From a virus, in IMG/VR virus record IMGVR_UViG_3300009505_001049, positions 1 through 41,279 of that record: DNA of 41,279 bases; one strand, written 5' to 3'. The notes under the pieces are model-generated. The model did no database searches. It was not told the DNA's origin and saw only the letters and a list, made by a program, of their open reading frames with translations. Every line of letters starts with the position of its first letter. Position 1 is the stretch's first letter. This document shows positions 31,789 to 38,902 of the stretch, one piece after another. A program made the translations under genes and the position numbers.

Positions 31789-33765
31789 ATGGAAAAAGTT
31801 ATTAAAGAAGGACAAACACAAGTTTACTCAGGTGGTTCAATAGACCGTCAATATGGTGTTAATACTGATGCTCCTTACCTTAATATGCCACCTCAGCAAT
31901 TAATTGATATTGTTGGTGTTTTATTTGCACAAAGCGGTAAAACTAAACTAGATGGTAAAAACGGTAAAGTAGTTGAAAGTGGACCAATGACGGATTCACA
32001 AGTACTTGCAATTCTTGTAGGTATGGGAACTCCTCAACAATTAGCAATGAGTGCTATCAACGCCTTCAAAGGAAATCAACCAGAAATTACAGAAAATAAT
32101 AATAAACAAAAAAATCATAACGAAATGAAATTTACAATTGCTGAACTGCATGAAAATGTTATGAAGAGTATTGAAGCTTTAAAGGTAATGAATTCGGATA
32201 ATTCCAGAGTTTCCTATTCTGCTAAAAACGCTCTTGACATTTTACAAGAATCTTTAAAGGCATTCCCTATGAGATTCAACAACGAAGAAACTGAAGTTAT
32301 CAGTGAAGAAATAGAAAACAGTGTTAACCCTATGTTAAAGTTTAACATTGCTAAGAACCTTCATAAAAGCTTGGCATCTTCAGATTGGTTAAATCCAATA
32401 CACGAATTAAGATCTTATATCACAGGAGCTTATGCCGATACTAAATGGTCATTCAGGGTAACTGAAGCGATCGCTCGTACACAAACACAAAAAGGTAAGA
32501 TGTTTGAAGGATTAGTAAATGACCTAGAAGGTTTATTAAATGAATCTTCTGATACTATTAAATCTAAGTTTTCTGCTGTGGCTGCAAAAAATCCATGGTC
32601 AATGGATTGTAAAGCTATTTTAAATGAAATGAAAGCTGAAGATAATAAAGCTTCTGAAAATGGAAGTGGAACTATTTCTACAATTCTTTCACCAGTTTTA
32701 GAATCAGAAAATGGATTAACATTCCACTTACATGGAAAGAATTATAATTTTGATGGAAAAACAATTACTGAAGCTGAAGTTAAAGATGCTAGATTCTTCG
32801 ATGTATTAGAAGGACTAGGAATGTTTAAGAACATGAATAATACTTTAGTTACTTTCGGTGAAGGTAATGATAGAACGTTAGAATACAATTTAACTGAAGG
32901 TACTATTAAATTAGGAAAGACTGATTTATCAAATGCTAGTATAATTGAATTAAAAGAATCTTTAATGGCTCTTAACTTTTTCGGTTACAGAAATCAATGG
33001 AAAATTGATAAAGTATGTAAATTCTTTGAATCTGTTGATCTTCTTGCTGAAATGGATAACTTTACAAACATTACTTCAAATGAATTTGCAAATTTATTCT
33101 TAACTATGATTAATGTAAACGAAGGAGTTTATGTAAACAAAGTTAATTCTGCAATGCACGTAAATGAAATGGTATTTGTATCATCTGCAACAGAGACAGT
33201 TAAATTAGTTAAAGAATTTATTAATTATGATCCTTCTCCAATATTATCAGAAAAATTAATTGCTGAAAATAATGAAGTTGCTAAAGTTGAAAAATCAAGA
33301 TCTGATATCTCAGATAAAATTTCATTTTTAGAAGAAAAGAAAGCAAAAGTAAAAGAAGCTATTAATAAGCTTGGTGAAACTGAAGAACTTACAGAAGCAA
33401 TGAATCTTTTAGAAGAAGAAATTTCTAAGTTTGAAAAATCTTTACAAGAAACTTATGATAAGGTTGTATTAGGTGGTAATAAAGGCGATAAGTCTAAAAC
33501 ACATGATGGCGAAGATTTTGAAGAAGAAGATGAAAAGAAAGAAGAAGCAGTAACAGAAAAAAAAAGTCGTAACGATTATTTAAACGACGGTTTTGTTGAA
33601 GCTGAAATTAATAAAAACGGTAATGGTCTTAGAAAAGGCCAGGAAGTTATGGTAAGTGCCGAGGATTATACTTCTCTTGGTGATGATGATTCATTAGAAT
33701 GTATTGATCCAAAAAATGGAAAAACTACAATCTGTCCTAAAGGTCAACTTAATGTTAAGATTTAA
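31789..33765 (+). CDS. Large probable virion protein of unknown function
   Basis: This 658-residue protein has an N-terminal domain to about residue 95, then a low-complexity Asn/Lys linker (ENNNKQKNHNE) and an internal Met at 113 (MKFTIAELHENV). A long helical and mixed region follows, then a coiled coil at about 505-565 (VEKSRSDISDKISFLEEKKA), an acidic patch, and a small C-terminal beta domain (LRKGQEVMVSAEDYTSL). I recognise no family. It has a late-type promoter-like site and a strong terminator right after it, so it is a single-gene late unit among head and tail genes. Several L/I-x-E followed by A or N (ITEAEV, LTEAMN, LIAEN) could be prohead protease sites. A second in-frame start at 32125 is possible. 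Confidence 0.7.
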   Translation: MEKVIKEGQTQVYSGGSIDRQYGVNTDAPYLNMPPQQLIDIVGVLFAQSGKTKLDGKNGKVVESGPMTDSQVLAILVGMGTPQQLAMSAINAFKGNQPEITENNNKQKNHNEMKFTIAELHENVMKSIEALKVMNSDNSRVSYSAKNALDILQESLKAFPMRFNNEETEVISEEIENSVNPMLKFNIAKNLHKSLASSDWLNPIHELRSYITGAYADTKWSFRVTEAIARTQTQKGKMFEGLVNDLEGLLNESSDTIKSKFSAVAAKNPWSMDCKAILNEMKAEDNKASENGSGTISTILSPVLESENGLTFHLHGKNYNFDGKTITEAEVKDARFFDVLEGLGMFKNMNNTLVTFGEGNDRTLEYNLTEGTIKLGKTDLSNASIIELKESLMALNFFGYRNQWKIDKVCKFFESVDLLAEMDNFTNITSNEFANLFLTMINVNEGVYVNKVNSAMHVNEMVFVSSATETVKLVKEFINYDPSPILSEKLIAENNEVAKVEKSRSDISDKISFLEEKKAKVKEAINKLGETEELTEAMNLLEEEISKFEKSLQETYDKVVLGGNKGDKSKTHDGEDFEEEDEKKEEAVTEKKSRNDYLNDGFVEAEINKNGNGLRKGQEVMVSAEDYTSLGDDDSLECIDPKNGKTTICPKGQLNVKI

Positions 33766-33783
33766 TTAACTTTCACTTTATAG

Positions 33784-33820
33784 AAAAGCCGGTAGTAATA
33801 ATAAACTATCGGCTTTTTTT
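33784..33820 (+). terminator. Intrinsic terminator before the gp55 gene
   Basis: AAAAGCCGGTAGT (33784-33796) pairs with ACTATCGGCTTTT (33805-33817) over 13 bp with one G-U wobble and an 8-base loop, ending in a T-run. Confidence 0.88.
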
Positions 33821-33840
33821 GTATATAATAATAAATAAAC
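33803..33840 (+). promoter_or_regulatory. Early/middle-type promoter overlapping the terminator
   Basis: GTATATAATAATAAATAAAC (33821-33840) follows the terminator T-run with no gap. The AAACT element at 33803-33807 lies in the terminator loop and right arm, 19 bases upstream, matching the spacing of other sites. The TATATAA is 27 bases before the ATG at 33849. Confidence 0.58.
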
Positions 33841-33848
33841 ATTATGAA

Positions 33849-34214
33849 ATGGCAAGAAAAAGAAATTATTTAAACAATAGAGATCTTTTAGAAGAAATAG
33901 TTAAATCTAAAGAATTAGATGAACTAACACCAAAAGCATTAGAATTCCTAATGTTATTAGCAGACAAATGTTCTAGAAAATTATCATACGCAAACCCTGA
34001 CGATAGACAAGACTGTATAGCATCTGCTTATATGGATTTGTTTAAATATTGGAGAAATTTTAATCCAGAAAAATCAACTAACGCATTTGCGTATTTTACT
34101 GAAATATGTAAAAGAGGTTTTGCAAAAGGTTGGAATAAATTACATCCTAGAAAATATGCAGGTACTGTTTCTATTAACGGTAGTGCTGATAGTGACGGTA
34201 TTTATACAATATAA
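33849..34214 (+). CDS. 55: Late-transcription sigma factor, gp55-like
   Basis: This 121-residue protein is read from ATG 33849 (MARKRNYLNNRDLLEEIVKS). The frame is open to 33819, but that start lies in the terminator and promoter, so it is rejected. The NYLNNRDLLEEI start resembles T4 gp55 (NYVNNKELLQAI). LADKCSRKLSY, DDRQDCIASAYMDLFKYW and FNPEKSTNAFAYFTEICKRG correspond to sigma region 2. gp55 directs RNA polymerase to late TATAAATA promoters and works with the clamp. It is shorter than T4 gp55 (185). The gene has an early/middle-type promoter-like site, as expected for a factor needed before late expression, and is followed by virion genes. Confidence 0.75.
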   Translation: MARKRNYLNNRDLLEEIVKSKELDELTPKALEFLMLLADKCSRKLSYANPDDRQDCIASAYMDLFKYWRNFNPEKSTNAFAYFTEICKRGFAKGWNKLHPRKYAGTVSINGSADSDGIYTI

Positions 34215-34221
34215 ATTTTAA

Positions 34222-34698
34222 ATGAGCATTAAAAAGGTAAAGCCTACTTCTAAGTCTGGATTTAAGCAAGGGTATTATAATCCTATTAATCCAAGAAAGT
34301 ACATTGGGGAGCATCCAATCATATATAGAAGTAGCTGGGAGCGAAAGTTCTGCCATTGGTGCGATCATAATGAAGAAGTAATAAAATGGGCATCTGAGCC
34401 GTTTTCGGTAAAATATTTTAATATGTTGGATAAAAAGTTTCATAACTATTATCCAGACTTTTATATGAAAATGGATAAAGGTGGAATAATGGAAGAATTT
34501 GTTGTAGAGATAAAACCAAAGGCCCAGTTACAAAAACCAAAAGCACCAAAAAGAAAAACCGCAAAGGCATTAAAAAACTTTCAACATGGATATGAAACAT
34601 ATGTTAGAAACCTTTGTAAAACCGAAGCATTAAATAAAATGGCTAAACTAAGAAATTTTAAAGTAATGCTTTTAACAGAAGACTCAAAATTATTCTAA
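34222..34698 (+). CDS. 4: Head completion protein, gp4-like
   Basis: In this 158-residue protein, KPTSKSGFKQGYYNPINPRK, YIGEHPIIYRSSWERKFCHW, EVIKWASEPFSVKYFNMLDK, FHNYYPDFYMKMDK and VVEIKPKAQ follow the pattern of T4 gp4 (also called gp50/65 in older maps). That pattern is NP-x-K-Y-x-G, YRSSWE, a W-S/A-SE, Y-x-PDF and EIKP. The fold is like a PD-(D/E)xK nuclease, with the PDF Asp and EIK as candidate catalytic residues. gp4 finishes filled heads before tail joining. The gene ends with a one-base overlap of the next start. The match is strong by motif. Confidence 0.85.
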   Translation: MSIKKVKPTSKSGFKQGYYNPINPRKYIGEHPIIYRSSWERKFCHWCDHNEEVIKWASEPFSVKYFNMLDKKFHNYYPDFYMKMDKGGIMEEFVVEIKPKAQLQKPKAPKRKTAKALKNFQHGYETYVRNLCKTEALNKMAKLRNFKVMLLTEDSKLF

Positions 34699-35273
34699 TG
34701 GCAATAGTAGGATCCTTTCAAGAAGACTTAGATATTTACCTTGCAGATTATAAAGGTAGAGCTGGTGCATCAAAGCAATCAGATAAAGATCTCAAAAAAA
34801 TTGGTAATAAAGCAAAAGGTATATTGGATAATGGTAAAATGTATTCATTTGAATATTTTACCCCAGATGAAACTTTTTATGATACTTACCCTTTAGTGTT
34901 AGGTTTAGGAAAAAGTGATAATGATCATCAGTTAGGTTTAAATTTACATTACATCCCGTATGATGCTAGATTACCTTTTTTATCTGATGTATTTAAATCA
35001 TTCAAAAGTACTATAAGTTCTGCAATAAATAAGTCACCAGGTAATCCTGATGCACAGCCTAGATTAAGTGAATTTACTTATGACAATTTAAAAAAATCAT
35101 TAGGTAGAAAATATAATGTTACTTATGCTATTAGACAATATAGATTAGATAGAATAAGAAAACCGAGGATGTTAGGTTATGAAGATTGGTATATAGGTGC
35201 TGTTAACAATCAAAATCATTTCTTTGGAGGAAACATTAACGAGGCACAAGCATTATATTACAAGAATATATAA
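34698..35273 (+). CDS. Conserved T4-type phage protein with GLNLHYIP signature
   Basis: In this 191-residue protein, KMYSFEYFTPDETFYDTYPL, then VLGLGKSDND, GLNLHYIPYDARLPFL and AIRQYRLDRIRK recall a family widespread in marine T4-type phages, in which a Y/F-D-x-x-P-L-V segment is followed by G-x-N-L-H-Y-L/I-P. I recall such proteins being annotated as virion or DNA-end-protecting proteins, but I cannot confirm a function. It overlaps the gp4-like gene by one base and is followed by the portal gene's late-type site, so a virion assembly role is likely. It is not gp53, which follows gene 4 in T4. Confidence 0.6.
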   Translation: MAIVGSFQEDLDIYLADYKGRAGASKQSDKDLKKIGNKAKGILDNGKMYSFEYFTPDETFYDTYPLVLGLGKSDNDHQLGLNLHYIPYDARLPFLSDVFKSFKSTISSAINKSPGNPDAQPRLSEFTYDNLKKSLGRKYNVTYAIRQYRLDRIRKPRMLGYEDWYIGAVNNQNHFFGGNINEAQALYYKNI

Positions 35274-35275
35274 AC
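35264..35275 (+). promoter_or_regulatory. Late-type promoter-like site before the portal gene
   Basis: GAATATATAAAC overlaps the end of the preceding gene and lies 30 bases before the ATG at 35294. Confidence 0.55.
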
Positions 35276-35293
35276 AATAAAAGATAAAACAAT

Positions 35294-36940
35294 ATGGCAG
35301 GTTTTACTGATAGAAGAGGACCCTTAAGTACAGGCAATCCAGTAAGGAAGATTTTAAAAGATCTTTCTAATTTAGGTATGGCTTACGATGATATGATCAT
35401 TCGTAATTCCCGTGCAGTAGGGTTTACAGAAAATCAAATGGGTTATACATTTAATCCAATGGGTTCTGATGCTGATGATATATATAGCGCATTTGCTGCA
35501 TTATCATTAACGGATACTACAATGAAAAAGAATATCTCTATATTTGATAGAGATTATGAAAGAAAGCGAGATCAACTTAGAGAATACGCAGTACAAGATG
35601 AGATAGAAGATATCTTAGATGTAATTACAGATGAGGCTATTGTATTTGATGAATCTAATTTTATGGCATACTCTGATTTTCATGGACATATTGCAAGTTC
35701 TATTGAAGATGAAATTGGTGATGTATATAATAACCTTTATAATTATTTTGGTTTTAATGATTCGGTTCAGCCTTGGAATTATTTTAGAAAATTTTTAGTA
35801 GATGGATTCCTTGCTTTTGAAATAGTATATAATGATAAGCAGACAGAGATTATAGGATTTAAGGAATTAGACCCTATTTCCTTAATGCCAGGTATTGATA
35901 CTGACACTGGAAAGAAGCAATGGGTACAATATAAAGGACAAGGTGCAAAGGAAAGAAAGTTATGGGATTCACAAATCATATACCTTTCATATTCACAAGT
36001 TAATTCACCAATGAGAATATCTTATGTAGAAAGATTAATAAGATCATTTAACCTTTTAAGAATTATGGAAACAACTAGAATTATCTGGGCTGTTTCAAAT
36101 TCTTCATTTAAAACTCAGTTTATTATACCTGTTGGTGGTAAATCAAAAACTAGAGCAAAGCAATCACTTGCACAGTTAATGAATTCATACAGAGAAGTAG
36201 TAGATTTTAATCAAGAGAGCGGTGAAATTCAAACTAATGGAAAACCAATGATGCCATTTAATAAGGAATATTGGTTACCTTCTAAAGATGGTGAATCTCC
36301 AGAGATTAGTACAATTGGTGGTGATGGACCAGATCTTGGTGATACAGAATCTCTTAAGTATTTTGCAGATAGATTAAAATTAGCATCTAAGATACCATTT
36401 TCTAGGTTTGATAAAGAAGGTGGTAATACTTATGATATGGATGCTAGCGGAATGTTAAGAGATGAAATTAAATTTTCTAAATTCGTTGATAGGTTAAGAT
36501 CTATATTTCAAGAGATATTAGTTAAACCTATGTATCTTCAAATGTGTATTAATCATCCTGAATTAACAAATGATATTTCTTTTAAATCTGGATTAGGACT
36601 TAATTTTGTTAAGGATAACGTGTTTGAGGAAATGAAAGAAATGGAATTACAAACAAAACGAGTCGATTTTATAGGTAACCTAAAAACTCAGTTAAGTACT
36701 ATGACAGCAGAAATGGAAGAAATTCCATACTTCGATTTAGGATTCTTGGTTAAGAGATATGGCGGCTTTACTCGTGAAGATTTAAAGGCTAATGCCAGAG
36801 CAAAAGAAAGAGCTGATTTAGAGAAAGAGAATTATTCAGAAAAGGATATTGAAAAGATCCTTTTAGGTGCTGATAAGGCAGATTTTAAACCGGAAAAGAA
36901 AGAAGGTGCAGCAGATGAGGATCCATTAGCAGACCTCTAA
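35294..36940 (+). CDS. 20: Portal vertex protein gp20
   Basis: This 548-residue protein forms the dodecameric portal through which DNA enters and leaves the head. Typical segments are RDYERKRDQLREYAVQDEIE, DILDVITDEAIVFD, FLVDGFLAFEIVYNDK, ELDPISLMPG, IIYLSYSQVNSP, SYVERLIRSFNLLRIMETTR, and KYFADRLKLASKIPFSRFDK before a long C-terminal helical part. The order and spacing match T4 gp20 (524 residues), and gene order 20, 21, (22), 23 follows. The acidic tail (PEKKEGAADEDPLADL) is not conserved. A late-type site precedes it. Confidence 0.93.
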   Translation: MAGFTDRRGPLSTGNPVRKILKDLSNLGMAYDDMIIRNSRAVGFTENQMGYTFNPMGSDADDIYSAFAALSLTDTTMKKNISIFDRDYERKRDQLREYAVQDEIEDILDVITDEAIVFDESNFMAYSDFHGHIASSIEDEIGDVYNNLYNYFGFNDSVQPWNYFRKFLVDGFLAFEIVYNDKQTEIIGFKELDPISLMPGIDTDTGKKQWVQYKGQGAKERKLWDSQIIYLSYSQVNSPMRISYVERLIRSFNLLRIMETTRIIWAVSNSSFKTQFIIPVGGKSKTRAKQSLAQLMNSYREVVDFNQESGEIQTNGKPMMPFNKEYWLPSKDGESPEISTIGGDGPDLGDTESLKYFADRLKLASKIPFSRFDKEGGNTYDMDASGMLRDEIKFSKFVDRLRSIFQEILVKPMYLQMCINHPELTNDISFKSGLGLNFVKDNVFEEMKEMELQTKRVDFIGNLKTQLSTMTAEMEEIPYFDLGFLVKRYGGFTREDLKANARAKERADLEKENYSEKDIEKILLGADKADFKPEKKEGAADEDPLADL

Positions 36941-36960
36941 TAAAAACTCTACAGAGATTG

Positions 36961-36973
36961 TAATATATAAATC
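36961..36973 (+). promoter_or_regulatory. Late-type promoter-like site before gene 21
   Basis: TAATATATAAATC, 29 bases before the ATG at 36990, in the 49-base gap after gene 20. Confidence 0.5.
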
Positions 36974-36989
36974 AAATAACTACTAGAAA

Positions 36990-38795
36990 ATGTCAGGAAA
37001 AAAATTATTAATTCTTGAAAGGCAAAAATCAAATTTAGATATAACGACCGGAGATGACGGTTCTGTTGTATTGGAAGGTGTATTTACCGAGTTTGATGTC
37101 AAGAACAAGAATAACCGAATTTATGAGGAGAAGGAAGTAATGCCTCACATTAATGAATTACAAGAAAAGGTTAAGACCAATAAACTTCTAGGTGAATTAG
37201 ACCACCCAAAAGATTTTGATGTTAGTTTAGCTAATGTATCACATGTAGTAGAATCTTTAGACTATGATAAAGATAAGAAGCAAGTTATTGGTAAAATAAG
37301 ATTACTAAATACTTCTAAAGGTAAAGAAGCTCAGGCTCTTATCAAAGATGGTATTCCTTTACATATTTCAAGTAGAGCTGCTGGTACAGTAGATGAAAAT
37401 GGTAAAGTTAAAATTAAAAAGTTTTTTACTTATGATCTGGTTGCAGATCCTGGTTTCGAGAATGCTGAACTATCCAGAGTAAATGAATCTTTTGGCCTAA
37501 GTAATGATGATGGAATATTGATTTACGAAATGGAAGAAACTGAAAATAACAACGATAATAAAAAAGATCTAACAATGGAAAATAAAAACTATGTATCCGT
37601 CGAAGATTTTCAAAAGTATACTGAATATGTATCTGGAGTTCTAAGTAATGTTAAAGAATCTACTAATTCTAACAATGATGAGGTAATGGAAAAACTTATT
37701 AAGTACACCGAGCATATTGCAGAGAAAGTAAATCAGGTTACTGATTATGCTGAATACTTATCAGAAAATTTAGACAAAAATATTTCTTACTCTGACTACT
37801 TAGCAGAGAATGTAAATTCAATTAAAGATTATGCTACATACTTAGCTGAAGAGCTTGATGGTAGTATTCAATATGCAGAGCATGTTGCTGAGATGGCTGA
37901 CAAAGGAATTCAATATTCTAACTATGTTGCTGAAAATGTAGAAAAGAGTATTGATTATTCAGAATATGTAGCTGAAAAGGTTGATCAGAATATTGCTTAT
38001 TCTGAATATCTTGGAGAAAATGTAGATAAGAGTATTAAGTATTCTGAATACATTGCCGAAAACATTAATACCCCAAATGCTAATTCAATCAACGAAGGAA
38101 CTGTTAATGAATACGGTAAAATGGAAGGTGCAACTCCAACAATGGAAGAAGTTTCAAAATGCATGGACGAAGGTATGACTTATGAACAAGTATGTGAAAA
38201 GTATCCAGATGCTGATAAAGGCAAATTAAAAGAAATGTGTGAATCATGTGGTAAAACTCATGAGACTGTAGATTATAAAAATTCTATTGAAGAAAAATTA
38301 GAAAAGTTAATTGCAGCTGCTGAAGTTAAGAATGTATCTGAAATGCACTTTATGAACTTCTTAGGAGAATCTAAAAAGAATGAATTTAATTCTTTATCAA
38401 CAGAGAAGCAAGCTATGATTGTAGAATCAATGAATGCTAAACCAATTATGTCAACTATACAAGCTGAAAATATTTGGGAATCTAATTTTATTGAAAAGAA
38501 AAGAGAATTAGATGTTGTTTCTGATATGCCAGAAAAATTCCAAGAAAAATGGAATAACCTTTCTGAAAATAGAAAAAACCAAATTATTTCTGAATCAAGG
38601 TTCCATCCTGTAAATAATCAATATGGAATTAATAACTTCTGGTCAACAAGAGATCTAAGAGATACTCAAATTGTAACAGAATCTATTAATGAAAGTAAAA
38701 CTGCTGCTGAGTCTGCAGCTACTAAAGAGCCATTAATAAATGAATCTTTTAGAAGTGACTTAGTAGAAAAAATGAAATTCAGATTAGGTAGATAA
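36990..38795 (+). CDS. 21: Prohead protease gp21 fused to a gp22-like scaffold
   Basis: This is a 601-residue protein. Residues 25-165 are the T4-type prohead protease: LEGVFTEFDVKNKNNRIYEE, LLGELDHPKDFDV with His72, VSHVVESL, HISSRAAGTV with Ser127 or Ser128 as nucleophile, and YDLVADPGFENAEL. After an Asn-rich linker (ENNNDNKKDL), residues 196-601 are a helical, acidic, Glu-rich rod with nine 14-residue repeats and many I/L-x-E-S sites (SINES, LINESF), as expected for a scaffold that the protease destroys during maturation. In T4, gp21 (212 residues) and gp22 (269) are separate. A nested in-frame start at 37575 could make free scaffold. Gene 23 follows. Confidence 0.88.
   Translation: MSGKKLLILERQKSNLDITTGDDGSVVLEGVFTEFDVKNKNNRIYEEKEVMPHINELQEKVKTNKLLGELDHPKDFDVSLANVSHVVESLDYDKDKKQVIGKIRLLNTSKGKEAQALIKDGIPLHISSRAAGTVDENGKVKIKKFFTYDLVADPGFENAELSRVNESFGLSNDDGILIYEMEETENNNDNKKDLTMENKNYVSVEDFQKYTEYVSGVLSNVKESTNSNNDEVMEKLIKYTEHIAEKVNQVTDYAEYLSENLDKNISYSDYLAENVNSIKDYATYLAEELDGSIQYAEHVAEMADKGIQYSNYVAENVEKSIDYSEYVAEKVDQNIAYSEYLGENVDKSIKYSEYIAENINTPNANSINEGTVNEYGKMEGATPTMEEVSKCMDEGMTYEQVCEKYPDADKGKLKEMCESCGKTHETVDYKNSIEEKLEKLIAAAEVKNVSEMHFMNFLGESKKNEFNSLSTEKQAMIVESMNAKPIMSTIQAENIWESNFIEKKRELDVVSDMPEKFQEKWNNLSENRKNQIISESRFHPVNNQYGINNFWSTRDLRDTQIVTESINESKTAAESAATKEPLINESFRSDLVEKMKFRLGR
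37575..38795 (+). CDS. 22: Possible nested in-frame scaffold protein (gp22-like)
   Basis: ATG 37575, codon 196 of the protease frame, follows the A-rich stretch AATAAAAAAGATCTAACA, which looks like the leaders of true starts here. Translation from it gives a 406-residue scaffold (MENKNYVSVEDFQKYTEYVS onward) without the protease domain. The start sits exactly at the boundary between the protease and the scaffold rod. Lambda C/Nu3 uses the same arrangement to make many scaffold copies per protease copy. The evidence is context only; initiation here is unproven. Confidence 0.4.
   Translation: MENKNYVSVEDFQKYTEYVSGVLSNVKESTNSNNDEVMEKLIKYTEHIAEKVNQVTDYAEYLSENLDKNISYSDYLAENVNSIKDYATYLAEELDGSIQYAEHVAEMADKGIQYSNYVAENVEKSIDYSEYVAEKVDQNIAYSEYLGENVDKSIKYSEYIAENINTPNANSINEGTVNEYGKMEGATPTMEEVSKCMDEGMTYEQVCEKYPDADKGKLKEMCESCGKTHETVDYKNSIEEKLEKLIAAAEVKNVSEMHFMNFLGESKKNEFNSLSTEKQAMIVESMNAKPIMSTIQAENIWESNFIEKKRELDVVSDMPEKFQEKWNNLSENRKNQIISESRFHPVNNQYGINNFWSTRDLRDTQIVTESINESKTAAESAATKEPLINESFRSDLVEKMKFRLGR
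37704..38081 (+). repeat. Nine degenerate 42-bp repeats coding a 14-residue scaffold unit
   Basis: There are nine consecutive 14-residue units, from YTEHIAEKVNQVTD through YSEYVAEKVDQNIA to YSEYIAENINTPNA. The consensus is Y-S/A-E-Y-V/L-A-E-N-V-D-K-S-I-x. Fourteen residues equal two heptads, so an extended coiled coil is expected. Most units carry L/I/V-x-E, similar to the prohead protease consensus. Confidence 0.8.
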
Positions 38796-38902
38796 TCTAA
38801 TCTAAAAGATATTAATCGAATGGTTAAGAAGAAAAGAACCGAGGCGATTAAATAAACGGAATTGAAAGATTCCACAATAATGCGAAAAATAATTTTTAAA
38901 AA
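38796..38902 (+). other. Leader of gene 23 with a short hairpin
   Basis: The 107-base gap holds GGAAT/ATTCC (38858-38873) as a 5-bp stem with a TGAAAG loop, and an 11-codon frame from 38820 that is probably fortuitous. No GAATATATAAA site is present; ATTAAATAAAC at about 38848 is only a loose TATAAATA-like match. A-rich sequence precedes the ATG at 38903. Confidence 0.35.

Noticed and set aside
33819-33848. Upstream in-frame start of gene 55
   Set aside because: It lies in the terminator T-run and promoter box; the gp55-like sequence begins after ATG 33849.
34698-35273. gp53 baseplate protein, as follows gene 4 in T4
   Set aside because: No gp53 motifs are present; the GLNLHYIP pattern belongs to a different family.
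38820-38855. 11-codon frame (MVKKKRTEAIK) before gene 23
   Set aside because: It is too short to support as a gene; only a leader-peptide role could be imagined and nothing supports it.
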